From JALZAI01 sp038212215 (GTDB lineage Bacteria; Actinomycetota; Actinomycetes; Mycobacteriales; Jatrophihabitantaceae): a stretch of 64,000 nt of DNA. Of the stretch, positions 8,442 through 18,107 are shown piece by piece. Positions within the stretch are counted from its first letter, which is position 1. Each line of letters starts with the position of its first letter. The stretch spans positions 1 through 64,000 of the forward strand of contig JBBQUT010000014.1 of the NCBI GenBank assembly GCA_038212215.1, written 5' to 3'. Under the pieces are notes generated by a model. It made no database searches and was not told the origin of the DNA. It worked only from the letters and a program-made list of their open reading frames with translations. The position numbers were made by a program, and so were the translations under genes.

Positions 8442-10433
8442 CTCTGCGAACTTGAGCCCCCGCACGGCCGCTTCGTCGACGACGATCGCCGGCGCGAGTT
8501 CCATAGGCAGCGCTGCGATGACGTGTCCGAAGTCGTCCGGGTCGACCTCGCCACGCATGTGCACGCGGTCGTTGTCCAGGCGGTCAGCATGAAGAAGCTC
8601 CGGCAGCGCGGCGGCCAGCGTCGCGTTGGCGCGGGCGCCGGCATAGGTCCACCACCAGCCGTCAGCATCAATGACTGTTGCCTCGGGCCTCACGCGGGGT
8701 GCAGCGTCTTCCCGAGCATCGGCCAGCGCGGCCCTCGCGCGCTTGGACAACGTCACCCTGGAGTCCTCACCGAGCAGGACCGCACGGCGTGACTGGCATA
8801 GCTCGAATGACATGGGCTGTGGCGAGCTGCTCCACCGCATCCGAGCACCTTGGTCGGACTGTTCGACCCAGCATCGGCGTCGTCGCCAGTCGATGTGGGT
8901 CACTCTCCAGGCCCGCCCCGCCAGCGAAATGTATCGCGGACCGTCTTGGCGGCCCAGCAGGACGAGAGGGTCGATGCGACCGACTTCGGCGGTGCCCGCG
9001 ATGACCGTGAACTCGGGATCGGCGGTGAACACCGAGACGAGCTCCATGAAGTGTCGTCGCCCATAGCGCCGCTCAGTTTCGGGGCCGATGAAGAGCATCC
9101 CGCCGTCAGACTCCAGATGCCCGGTCTCCACCAGCCAATCTGCAACAGCCGAAGCATCGGCATCGGACCACGCGCCCAGGCCGGACCACCATTGCTGCCA
9201 GACGTTGCGCCCGATCTGGTGCTCCTGCAGGCACAGCGCGAGCAGCTGCTGGGTGATTAGGTGCCGAGGCGAGGGTGGCGGCGTCACTGGCTCGACCCGC
9301 CCCTCGGTCCACAGTCGCAACAACCCGGCGGCTTGTACGAGCGACTCCGACCGCGTGGCGAGGAACAGCGCGTTGCGCGAAGTCCCGGCACGCCGGCCGG
9401 TGCGCCCCAGTCGCTGCAAGAACGACGCGACGGTCCGCGGTGAGTCGATTTGAATGACTCGATCAAGGTCACCGACGTCGATGCCCAGCTCAAGCGTCGA
9501 GGTGGAAACGATCACGCAGTCGCGGGCCTCGGCGAACGCCGCCTCAGCCCGCCGTCGCTCGTCCACCGAGAGCGACGAGTGCGACACGAACGCCTCGACC
9601 GATCGGGCACGCAGTGCGACGGAGAGTTCCTCGACTTGGCGACGGCTCTCGCAGAACACCAGACGCTTCTCGCCTCGATGAAGGGCGCTGATCACGGTCG
9701 CCGCATTGTCGGTGGACCCGACGAAATCGAGCCCGACATCGACCCCAGCCGAGGCGACCGCGCCGGCCGCCGGGGCGTGAACCGTCGCCGGTCGCGAGCC
9801 ACGGCCGCTGCCTTGAAGCCACATCAGCAACTCATCCGGGTTCCCGACGGTGGCCGACAGGCCCACGCGCTGGATGGGCCGACCCGCTATGCGTTGCAGG
9901 CGTTCCAGGACGGCGAGCAGGTGCCAGCCGCGGTCGTCGCCGGCGAACGCGTGGAGCTCGTCGACCACGATCGCCTGGAGGTTGGCGAACAGCTCGTGGG
10001 GGTCGACGCGTGTCGAGACGAGCATCGCCTCGAGGGACTCAGGCGTAGTCAGCAACAAATCCGGGGGAGCGGCCAGCAACGAGCGGCGAGCGGAGTCACT
10101 AGTATCGCCGTGCCACAACTCGGCTCGGCGCCCAAGCCACGACGCGTAGCCCGCGAGCCGTGGCTGCAAATTGTTCAGCAGCGCACGCAACGGGCAGACA
10201 TACAACACAGACAGTCCGCGCCAGTCCCGCGTCGCCATGGCCGACAGCAAGGGAAACGTCGCAGCCTCGGTTTTGCCTCCGGCGGTCGGCGCCACCATCA
10301 GTACATCGCCGCCATCAAGCACCGGCGCGATCGCTTCGGACTGGAAGGGACGCAATGACGGCCAGCCCAGCGTGTTGACGACGTGATGCAGCAAAACGGG
10401 ATGGAGCAGATCGGTTCCGCCACGCGGAGTCAT
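8286..10433 (-). CDS. brxHI: BREX type 2 helicase BrxHI
   Basis: A 715-residue superfamily-2 DNA helicase of the Lhr-like group. The motifs appear in order: PTAGGKTEAA (Walker A, about 50), VVDELHAFAG (DELH box, about 158), SATVGNP (motif III, about 194) and QRLGRTGRRAG (motif VI, about 340). A C-terminal domain follows, used by Lhr relatives for DNA binding. Its ATG overlaps the brxD stop (ATGA). In BREX-2 it is the last gene of the canonical pglW-X-Y-Z-brxD-brxHI order, which is what is seen here. It presumably remodels DNA during phage exclusion. It is not a general lhr, which would be about twice as long. Confidence 0.9.
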   Translation of the reverse strand: MTPRGGTDLLHPVLLHHVVNTLGWPSLRPFQSEAIAPVLDGGDVLMVAPTAGGKTEAATFPLLSAMATRDWRGLSVLYVCPLRALLNNLQPRLAGYASWLGRRAELWHGDTSDSARRSLLAAPPDLLLTTPESLEAMLVSTRVDPHELFANLQAIVVDELHAFAGDDRGWHLLAVLERLQRIAGRPIQRVGLSATVGNPDELLMWLQGSGRGSRPATVHAPAAGAVASAGVDVGLDFVGSTDNAATVISALHRGEKRLVFCESRRQVEELSVALRARSVEAFVSHSSLSVDERRRAEAAFAEARDCVIVSTSTLELGIDVGDLDRVIQIDSPRTVASFLQRLGRTGRRAGTSRNALFLATRSESLVQAAGLLRLWTEGRVEPVTPPPSPRHLITQQLLALCLQEHQIGRNVWQQWWSGLGAWSDADASAVADWLVETGHLESDGGMLFIGPETERRYGRRHFMELVSVFTADPEFTVIAGTAEVGRIDPLVLLGRQDGPRYISLAGRAWRVTHIDWRRRRCWVEQSDQGARMRWSSSPQPMSFELCQSRRAVLLGEDSRVTLSKRARAALADAREDAAPRVRPEATVIDADGWWWTYAGARANATLAAALPELLHADRLDNDRVHMRGEVDPDDFGHVIAALPMELAPAIVVDEAAVRGLKFAESLPPALATGTVAERIIDLTGMQKVLNTPRRWVDGTRRGDDVQFDDRSTHSW

Positions 10434-11713
10434 AGGTCGAGTGCTACGTCGTCGGGGTCAGCACTGGCCCGCGCGTTCGTCTCGACGTCGGTCAACTCGG
10501 TGGCGTTGATGGTGAGCGCATAGTCGCGGCGTGGGTCGAAGTCGGCGAACTGATCGACGCGGTCCAAGACATCGCCGACGAGCTTCTTGAGGAATACACG
10601 TGGTGCGACGCCGACTCGTCCGCCGAGCTGGCCGGTCACTGCGCGGGCGAGCGTGTCCAGGTAGTCGTCATCGACCGCCGCGGCCACGCGGTCAGGCGCC
10701 GACGATCCGGCCGCGTACAGGTCGCGCACCTTCCGCCCGACCTCGCCGAGGGAGTCAAGAGTGAACCCGGCCAGCCGAATCTGTACGGCTCGAGGGTTGT
10801 CGAACCGAGCGTCAGTGGTGAAGTCCGTGGCCAGCCGCCCAGCAAGGGGCGCGAGTCGCTGCACTCCCTGCGTCCCGTCGAAGAACGCGGGCGTGCCGGT
10901 GATGAGTAGATACAGACCGGGAAAGCGCCCCGCGTCAACCTCGTCGATCAACTGGCGTAGCGCGTTCAGGGCCTTCTCTCGAACGTCGGTACGCACGCGC
11001 TGCAGAGTCTCGACCTCGTCGAGCACGATCAGCAGGCCGGGGTGCCCGCCGTCGCGAAGGACGGTCAATAACCCTTGGAGGAAGCCGAATGCGCCGAAGT
11101 GGTCCAACTCGCCGCGGACACCGGCAGCTCGGCGAACGCTGGCGGCAACATGCGGCTGCCCGGCGAGCCACGCTGCCAAACCTTCGGCGGTCGCAGTGTC
11201 GTCGGCGTCGACGGCGGCTCGGTACGCGCGCAGCGCAGTCGCGAATGCGGGCGTGCTCCGAGACACGGACGCGAGGCGCTGCTCCAGCACTGCTTCGATG
11301 GATGCGCCGGCCTCGGCCTTCAACCCGAACAGCCACGCGTCGAGGACCGGACGGAACGCCGACGGCGGAAATTCGGCCGTCTGCAGCGACTCGCAGACCC
11401 GGCGGTACACCGTCTCAAGCTTGTGCAGCGGCGTCTCGGTTTCGCTGATCTGCACCTCGGCGACGGCGATGCCGCGACGCTTCGCCTGCTCACCGAGCCA
11501 CCGCGAGAAGAACGTCTTGCCCGAGCCATACTCGCCGCGCACGGCCTTGAAGACCGCTCCACCGGACGTCAACAGGTCCAGTTCTGCACCGAGTGCTGAG
11601 GAGAACCGATCCAGCCCCACCGCGAACTGATCCAGTCCGTTGGCAGGGACCGTCCCACGCCGCAGCGCGTCGACGATCTCACGTCGCCGACGGGCGCTGA
11701 CGGGCGAACTCAT
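10430..11713 (-). CDS. brxD: BREX type 2 ATP-binding protein BrxD
   Basis: A 427-residue AAA-type ATPase of the DUF2791 kind. Walker A is GEYGSGKTFF near residue 62 and Walker B is LLIVLDEVETLQ near 228, followed by a sensor-like LLITGTPAFF. Start and stop both overlap neighbours by 4 bp (ATGA with pglZ upstream and with brxHI downstream), so it is translated as part of the BREX operon. BrxD is found in BREX-2 and related types. It probably uses ATP to load or regulate the complex on DNA, but its exact role is not established. Length and position match the family. Confidence 0.88.
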   Translation of the reverse strand: MSSPVSARRRREIVDALRRGTVPANGLDQFAVGLDRFSSALGAELDLLTSGGAVFKAVRGEYGSGKTFFSRWLGEQAKRRGIAVAEVQISETETPLHKLETVYRRVCESLQTAEFPPSAFRPVLDAWLFGLKAEAGASIEAVLEQRLASVSRSTPAFATALRAYRAAVDADDTATAEGLAAWLAGQPHVAASVRRAAGVRGELDHFGAFGFLQGLLTVLRDGGHPGLLIVLDEVETLQRVRTDVREKALNALRQLIDEVDAGRFPGLYLLITGTPAFFDGTQGVQRLAPLAGRLATDFTTDARFDNPRAVQIRLAGFTLDSLGEVGRKVRDLYAAGSSAPDRVAAAVDDDYLDTLARAVTGQLGGRVGVAPRVFLKKLVGDVLDRVDQFADFDPRRDYALTINATELTDVETNARASADPDDVALDL

Positions 11714-14427
11714 CCGCTCACGCCGAACTGCTCGCGCAACAGCGCGACATCGAGCACCACGGACGTCCCGTCGGAGTCACGACCGATCACCTCGTACTGC
11801 TCGACGTTGAGCAAGCGCTGCACCTGCGGCAGTGCACCCGCGAGCCGCACCACGGCGACACCCAGCGCGGCCGCAGCGGCCTCGGCATCCAGCCGGTTGC
11901 CGGGCGCGGCGAGCAGGGCGTCCACCAGCCGAGCGATCTCCTCGTCGGTCACCCGTCGGTTCGTCGACCGCCTCACCTGATCGGCCCACACGGACGAGGC
12001 GAACAGTTGCGCGACGAGCCCGGACGACTCCGGTACCGCAGGGTCGAACAAGGAGCCCTGAGTCTCGATGGCGACGGGCGTCGACTTCCGCGGTGCCTCG
12101 ACGATCGCCGTCGGCGCCACCGCGCGCGGCCCGCGCCACCATGCCGGCGATTGCGGCGGAGCGAACTCCCAACCCAACGGCGCCTGCCCGTTGGCGACAA
12201 CGACGACTGGGATGACGACCTCAGCTGGCGCCGCGCCGCCGTGATAGCCGGCCTTGATCGGCCCGAACCGAAGTCGCTCGTCTACCGCGAGGACGGCATC
12301 GCCGTTGTGGTCGAGAACGCGCCTGCCGGTTGCGCGGACCGCACCCGCGGGTACCGCACCCCCGTAGGCGAATGAGCGGTTGGACGACACGGACACCACG
12401 GACTCGAACCAGCCGTCGCGGCGCTCGATGACGTGCCCATGGTCGGAGGCGATCACCACCACCCGGCCCGCGCGCCGTGCGCGATCCAGCAACGGACGCA
12501 GGTGCTTGACCGATTCGGCGCTCCACTCGATCCCGGCCGGGTCGGAGCGGTCCAGCGCGTCATCGATCGTGTTCAGCACGCACGCGACGACCCTCACGGA
12601 CTCGTCGTCAACAGTGGCCGCAACATCGTGAGCGATGGCGAACCCAGGTTCGGACGAGTCGAGCGCGAGCTTGTGGAACAGCCGACCGGTGAGACCATGC
12701 GCCTTCGAGAGCGTCGCGAAGCCGTCGAGTTCGACCTTCTGCTCGCCCGTCGCCAGATCACCGCAGAACAGGCTCGCCCGCGACACTCGCGTCAGCGTCG
12801 GAAACGCGGCGATGGCAGCCAGCCGACCCGTCGCACCGTCTGGCAGGCACTCGAGCCAGGTGTCCATCTGGGTGGTCACATCGTCGACGATCTCCGTCGC
12901 CACGCCGCCGCTCATCCCATCAGCAAGGACGAAAAGGACCCCCCGCGAGCGGGCGAGTGGGAACACCACCGATGCGAGCAGGTCCTCGGCGTACGTGACG
13001 CCCCGCGGCAACGGCGAACCGTTCACCGCGTCCGACACGGCCAGCGCTGCGAACGACATGTCGTGCGCGGCGCGCCGCAACCGAACGGCGGCGAGCACCG
13101 CACGGAGGCCTTGGGCGAGCTCCTCGATGTCGACGCCGCTGGTCGCGTCGTTGACCGCCCGGTCAACCCACGCGTCGACCTGCCAGAACCGGTCCACCAC
13201 GGCAGGGAAAGCGGCGGCGTCCTCGACTGGCGCCGACAACCATCGAACAAGCTGGACACCCGCGCGCGCTCGAGGCACGCGCACCTCGCCGACCCGATTC
13301 GCCAATACGTGCCCCGTCACGGCGGCCCACGCAGACTCGACCTTCGCCAACATTGCGACCTCGACCAGTGTCGAGTCTGGCCCGCCGGACGAGGCTCGGA
13401 CCGGCGCGCCGCCTACCGCGACCCGCAGCGCTTCGCCCAGTGCGGCGAGTCGCTGGCTAAGGCTGGTGCGCAACACTGCCGACGAGGGGGCAAAGGAACC
13501 AGCCTCGACCTGGTCCAACAACTGGTCAGCGCGATGCAGCGCAGCGCGCACGTGATCGCGCGTGGCTTCCCCACGCGCAATCAGTTCGCCGATGGTCGCC
13601 TCCGCGGCGTCAGCCCACAGCGCCAGCGGCACCGCCGCCGGCGCCTGTTGGCGGAACAGCGCACGCGGACCCGACCCGGCCGCCGAACTGTCGACCGCCC
13701 GGGCCACCAGGCCGAGCGGCACGATGTCGGCGGCCGACCCGCCTATCAGTGCCGGGCCGACTACCGGCGCGAGCGCACCGGCGTGGTCAGCGACCCAACC
13801 TGCCACCATCTCCGCCAACAGCGGACCCGACCGTGCCCCCAGCCCGGTCATGTGCCGTGCGACGTCCGATTGCACCGTCCACTCCAGCACGGTGGTGAGG
13901 TCCAGCCCGTCGCCGGCCGTCGGCAGTTCCAGGTGGGCGGCCGTCACGGACTCCATCATGTGGTCGAACGTGAGAATTCCGCCACGGGCCGCCGGCCAGC
14001 CTGTGTCTGGTGTGGCGTTGAGCAGCGCCATCGCCAGATCGGTGCGATGGTCGGCGCTGGCCAGTCGACTGTCGATACGTGTGGCCTCGAAGCCGTGCTT
14101 CACGGCGTCCCACGGGTCGGGGTTCTGCAAGCGCCGCCCGATCAGGTGCGCGGTGATGCCGAGCCCGAGGTCGTCGTCGTCGCGATCGGTCAGGATTATC
14201 AGCCAGCCGGTCGGGCCTCTTCGAAGTAGCGCCTCACGGACAGCCAGCGACGACAGGCACGGCGCAACCGGCACCGAACCGCCCGCGAACGGAACCGGCC
14301 CGTTCGGCCACTCTGGGCGAGCCCTGATGCCGAGCACGCCGGAACTGCCGGCGACCGCCGCACCCTTGCGGGTCAGCAGGTCGCGGATCACAGCTACCGA
14401 GACGACACCACTCACTCGGCGCGCCAT
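11710..14427 (-). CDS. pglZ: BREX type 2 phosphatase-fold protein PglZ
   Basis: A 905-residue protein with an alkaline-phosphatase-superfamily PglZ domain in its second half: LFVLADGMSGG-like metal site near 500 and VIASDHGHV near 660, where Asp and His should bind metal. It is the conserved core gene of all BREX types; family members can act as metal-dependent nucleases or phosphatases. With ATG 14427 the start lies 16 bp inside pglY. An in-frame GTG at 14415 would give the 4-bp GTGA overlap used at the other junctions and may be the true start. The protein is intact, with no frameshift seen. Confidence 0.92.
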   Translation of the reverse strand: MARRVSGVVSVAVIRDLLTRKGAAVAGSSGVLGIRARPEWPNGPVPFAGGSVPVAPCLSSLAVREALLRRGPTGWLIILTDRDDDDLGLGITAHLIGRRLQNPDPWDAVKHGFEATRIDSRLASADHRTDLAMALLNATPDTGWPAARGGILTFDHMMESVTAAHLELPTAGDGLDLTTVLEWTVQSDVARHMTGLGARSGPLLAEMVAGWVADHAGALAPVVGPALIGGSAADIVPLGLVARAVDSSAAGSGPRALFRQQAPAAVPLALWADAAEATIGELIARGEATRDHVRAALHRADQLLDQVEAGSFAPSSAVLRTSLSQRLAALGEALRVAVGGAPVRASSGGPDSTLVEVAMLAKVESAWAAVTGHVLANRVGEVRVPRARAGVQLVRWLSAPVEDAAAFPAVVDRFWQVDAWVDRAVNDATSGVDIEELAQGLRAVLAAVRLRRAAHDMSFAALAVSDAVNGSPLPRGVTYAEDLLASVVFPLARSRGVLFVLADGMSGGVATEIVDDVTTQMDTWLECLPDGATGRLAAIAAFPTLTRVSRASLFCGDLATGEQKVELDGFATLSKAHGLTGRLFHKLALDSSEPGFAIAHDVAATVDDESVRVVACVLNTIDDALDRSDPAGIEWSAESVKHLRPLLDRARRAGRVVVIASDHGHVIERRDGWFESVVSVSSNRSFAYGGAVPAGAVRATGRRVLDHNGDAVLAVDERLRFGPIKAGYHGGAAPAEVVIPVVVVANGQAPLGWEFAPPQSPAWWRGPRAVAPTAIVEAPRKSTPVAIETQGSLFDPAVPESSGLVAQLFASSVWADQVRRSTNRRVTDEEIARLVDALLAAPGNRLDAEAAAAALGVAVVRLAGALPQVQRLLNVEQYEVIGRDSDGTSVVLDVALLREQFGVSG

Positions 14428-17400
14428 TCGACAGTGATCGCGGCGCCTTCATGCTCGTCGGCGAAGGCGGACAGCTCGTCCAGGGCAATCTGAAGTTCGG
14501 CCCGAGACCGGACGACGCGCCGCCCGGTCGCCTTCGCCGGCCGAGTGACGCGTGGATCCACCGGCGTCTTGAGGAGTGGCGTCGTGGTCGCGAACGTCCA
14601 AGCCTCCTGTTCGGCAGTCTTGAGCGCAGCCGCCAGACCCGCGGTGAGCTCGTCGTACCCGAACGCGGCGCGCAGCCGATCGAGGATCAGCTTCGCCTCG
14701 CCCGCCCGAGCCCCGCCAGATCGTTCAGCCTCGACCAAGGGTGCGAGTCGGCTCCAGTCGAACGCGGCGATCGACGCTGACACCGCGTCGGCAGACTTCA
14801 ACGACCGGGCGACCGCCTGATCGGTCGTCGGGAACGTGACCGCGGCCAGCTTCTCGATGAACGCGACCCGATCGCGGGTAGCCCGCGTCGCCACCGCGAA
14901 CTCCTTCGCTGCAACGGCGGTCGCCACACGTCCGGACGCGTCGGCCGGCACGCCGAGGCTCGAGGCGGCGACGTTCAGGCGGTCCACCAGGGTGCCGGCC
15001 GCAGGCGCCAAAGCGGCAGCGTCCGCTCCAACCTTCTCGACCAGTTCGGCGACCGCGGCACCGGTCAGGTTGGCGTTGCCGACGAATGCGAACAGCGCGC
15101 CGGCACGAGCGACGACCGTGTCCCAGTCGCCCCGGGCGGGTAGGGGCTCGGGCCGCAGTTCGATGTCATTGGCGAACGCGGCGCTGCCAGGCTCCGGTGT
15201 AGGCACCAGCATGCCGTGCCGGTACCAGGCTCGGTCCTTCACAATCGCCCACGCCCGGATGACCAAGTCGGATATCTCCGGCCGCAACCCGTACGGGGGA
15301 GCGATGGCCGCGATCCAGCCGCGCACTCGCTCAACCGTGACGGCGTCGGTCTCGCTGAGTTGGTCGCGTCCCAACGCGATGGCGAACTGACGGACCCAAT
15401 CGTTCTGACTTGCGTCAAACAGCAGGTGCGTCTCACCCATCTGTCCGAGCCGAAGCGGGTTCAACACCCGCTTGACCGCGTCGCGCCTTGTCGGCTCGAC
15501 GAACACCCGCCCAGTCGGATCCTGCCGAGCTGCCTCGATCGCTTCCAATGCGGTCTTGATCTCGGCGGGGCGGACCTCGCGATCGGACGGGACGAACAGC
15601 GGATGCGCCGGAAACAGCGACATGAACGCCTGGTCCACGAGATTCCCGAACGCAGCACCCAGGTCAGTGCCGACAGGGCTCTGTGGCGCGAAGCCAGGGT
15701 CCAGACTCTCCAACACGCGCTGGTGATTCGGGTCGACGTCCACGGTTCCCGGCGTCAACGCCGCAGCGCCGTAACACTCCTGCACGGCGCGGGCGAGCCG
15801 TTCGCGCAGGTTGCGTTGCCGGTTCTCCAACAGCAGACGCGCCTGCGGACGGTCGGCCTCAGCCATGTGATCCGCGTGCTGCTGGAACCGGTCACCCGGG
15901 CCGAGCAGCCAGTCAAGGATCACCAGTTCGCCCAGCTCATCCTGTAGTTGACGGGTGAGGTGGTGCGGCAGCCAGACCAGCGTGTGCGCCGTGACGTCCT
16001 TGGCACGCAGCTCCTCGACCCGCTTGACGTCGTCGTCTGTCCCGCGCCCCTCTTCGTCGAAGGGGTAGTCGACGATGAAACGCCAAGTGGCGGCGCCGGA
16101 GCGGAACAGTTCGTCCGTCAGGTCCTCTGCCTTGCGGACGTTACCGAAGACGAGCTCGATCTCGCGCTTGCTGCCACGCCAGACCCGGGTCTGGCGCTGC
16201 ACGCCGAACGCGTCGGGCGTGACGTCGTCCAGACCGAGCGCGTCCCACACCAGCTTCTTGACGGCCTCCCGTCGCCGCCCGTGCTTGTCCTCGCTGCGAG
16301 CTCGGTCGATCACGGACTGGTACTCGACGTCGCTGACCTGCACCCGGATCGTCGGATCGGTGCCCTCACCGATGTGGATCTCGGGGACGTCGACGGCCCA
16401 CCGCTTCACCTTGCCGAGCACGACGCTGACCTCCGCGCCGCGGATCGGACTGACGATCGAGCCGTGGTTCAGCGCCGCCAGGCGACCGGCGGTGAGGTCC
16501 TTGAGCGCCGGCACATCGGGTGCCACGGCTGACAGGACGAGCGTCTTGGCCAGCCGCTCATCGGCACGAAACTGATGGCCCACCGGTAGTGACTCGACGT
16601 CAGCCTCGGCCAGCTTGTGCTCGCGCAACAGCGCCGGCCGCAGCTTGGTCTGGTACAGCTTCCGGGCGTTTCCGATGCGGCCCGCCATCTCCTTGCTGAC
16701 AGCATTCTGGCCGTCAACCACGTCGTCGAAGATGTCACCGACCGGAATGACGTCGTCGACAGTGAGATGGTCCCGACCCTTCACGAGCAGCTTCTGCATC
16801 ACCTTCAACGCGGTGCGGTCGCGCTGCATCGCCGACGCCAGCGTCCGCAGCGCGGAGACGAGCGCGGGCGAGAACGGGTAGGTGCGGCGGAACGACTGCT
16901 GGTCCGCCCCTCGATGCGACGGGTCGGCGTTGATGCCGTCGAGGAGCACGTCCCAAATCGCCGGGCTGCGGTCGAGGTTGTGGAACGCGAAGTCGATGCG
17001 CCCCCGCGCCGCGGCATCGACCGGTTGCAGCAGCCGCTTCTCGGCGACGTACTGCAGGTTGTCGTCGCCGAGCTCGATCGGCAGGAATCGACTGGCCTGG
17101 TGTTGCAGTGCCTGATCGACCGCGGCCATCTCGGCGCCAGCGCCGCCGGCGTCGACGAAGTAGCGGCGCAGGTCCATCTGTCGGGCGACGAAGGAGACCA
17201 CGGGAATCGCTCGTGCGGTCCCCCCGGCCTCGACCAGCTTCGTCAGCTTCTGCGACTCGCGAGCGAACAGCTCGCGGTTGCGGACGTTGAACGCGAGCCA
17301 CAGGATCGCCTCGTCGAGGAATTGCACGATCGCGTCATAGCCGAGACCCTTCGCGTGGGCGGTGACCACGGCGAGGCCGTCCTCGAACGCCACGTAGGAC

Positions 17401-18107
17401 GAGGAATTCAGATACGCCCTGAAGTAGCTGCCCGCCAGACCGCTGACCAGCCGGGTGCGGTTCTCATCCGTTGCGGAGGCAGCGCGGGCTGCGTCGTAGC
17501 TTTCGGCATCCCACGAGCCGCCGAGGACGTTCGCCCAAGGGTCGGAGCTCTTTGTCGCTCCACCCAGACCCGTGAAGAACTTCTCATCGCCCATCTGGGC
17601 GCGCAGGTGATCGGCGTCGTCGAGCAGACCGTCGCTTTGGTGGACCGCCGGCAGCGTGCAGTCCGGGTGCAGCCTGCGGATCTCGTCGACGTATCCGCTG
17701 AACAGCACCTCCTCCATCGTGTTCGCCGACAGGAAGTGATAGGCGAGGCGCAGGATCTTCTTACCGCCGATCGCGGCATCGTGTCGCGTGACCACCGGCG
17801 CCAGCTCGGCCTTGGCGCGCGCCGCCGGCTCGTGTCCGAGCAATGCGTACAGGACCGCCATGAAGTGCGACTTACCGGAGCCGAACGACCCGGCCAAAAA
17901 GGCTGCCCGACTCTGCCCGTCCTTCAACGAGGCCGCGACGAGATCGAGCGCCTTGTCGAACGCTTCGGCCAAAGCAGGGGTAACGACGTAAGCGTCGATG
18001 GTGGCGGCGACGTGGTCGGGCGAGACGCCCTCCGTCAGGCGCAGAACGTAGTCGTCGGCGCCGGCCCGCTCCGGGATGTCGATCAGATCCTTGAGCAGCT
18101 CGCTCAC
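14412..18107 (-). CDS. pglY: BREX type 2 ATPase PglY
   Basis: A 1231-residue P-loop ATPase (DUF6079-type, BrxC-like). I start at GTG 18107 because it makes SELLKDLIDIPERAG the N-terminus and overlaps the pglX stop as GTGA; the longer frame upstream is only a pglX shadow. Walker A is GSFGSGKSHF near residue 75. The long middle and C-terminal regions are helical. PglY is essential for Pgl/BREX-2 phage resistance and is thought to be an ATP-driven scaffold working with PglZ and PglX. Size and order match canonical BREX-2. Confidence 0.92.
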   Translation of the reverse strand: MSELLKDLIDIPERAGADDYVLRLTEGVSPDHVAATIDAYVVTPALAEAFDKALDLVAASLKDGQSRAAFLAGSFGSGKSHFMAVLYALLGHEPAARAKAELAPVVTRHDAAIGGKKILRLAYHFLSANTMEEVLFSGYVDEIRRLHPDCTLPAVHQSDGLLDDADHLRAQMGDEKFFTGLGGATKSSDPWANVLGGSWDAESYDAARAASATDENRTRLVSGLAGSYFRAYLNSSSYVAFEDGLAVVTAHAKGLGYDAIVQFLDEAILWLAFNVRNRELFARESQKLTKLVEAGGTARAIPVVSFVARQMDLRRYFVDAGGAGAEMAAVDQALQHQASRFLPIELGDDNLQYVAEKRLLQPVDAAARGRIDFAFHNLDRSPAIWDVLLDGINADPSHRGADQQSFRRTYPFSPALVSALRTLASAMQRDRTALKVMQKLLVKGRDHLTVDDVIPVGDIFDDVVDGQNAVSKEMAGRIGNARKLYQTKLRPALLREHKLAEADVESLPVGHQFRADERLAKTLVLSAVAPDVPALKDLTAGRLAALNHGSIVSPIRGAEVSVVLGKVKRWAVDVPEIHIGEGTDPTIRVQVSDVEYQSVIDRARSEDKHGRRREAVKKLVWDALGLDDVTPDAFGVQRQTRVWRGSKREIELVFGNVRKAEDLTDELFRSGAATWRFIVDYPFDEEGRGTDDDVKRVEELRAKDVTAHTLVWLPHHLTRQLQDELGELVILDWLLGPGDRFQQHADHMAEADRPQARLLLENRQRNLRERLARAVQECYGAAALTPGTVDVDPNHQRVLESLDPGFAPQSPVGTDLGAAFGNLVDQAFMSLFPAHPLFVPSDREVRPAEIKTALEAIEAARQDPTGRVFVEPTRRDAVKRVLNPLRLGQMGETHLLFDASQNDWVRQFAIALGRDQLSETDAVTVERVRGWIAAIAPPYGLRPEISDLVIRAWAIVKDRAWYRHGMLVPTPEPGSAAFANDIELRPEPLPARGDWDTVVARAGALFAFVGNANLTGAAVAELVEKVGADAAALAPAAGTLVDRLNVAASSLGVPADASGRVATAVAAKEFAVATRATRDRVAFIEKLAAVTFPTTDQAVARSLKSADAVSASIAAFDWSRLAPLVEAERSGGARAGEAKLILDRLRAAFGYDELTAGLAAALKTAEQEAWTFATTTPLLKTPVDPRVTRPAKATGRRVVRSRAELQIALDELSAFADEHEGAAITVEWRAE

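Noticed and set aside
12433..14229. 598-codon plus ORF antisense to pglZ
   Set aside because: Gln/Arg/Pro-rich shadow frame of a clear pglZ gene.
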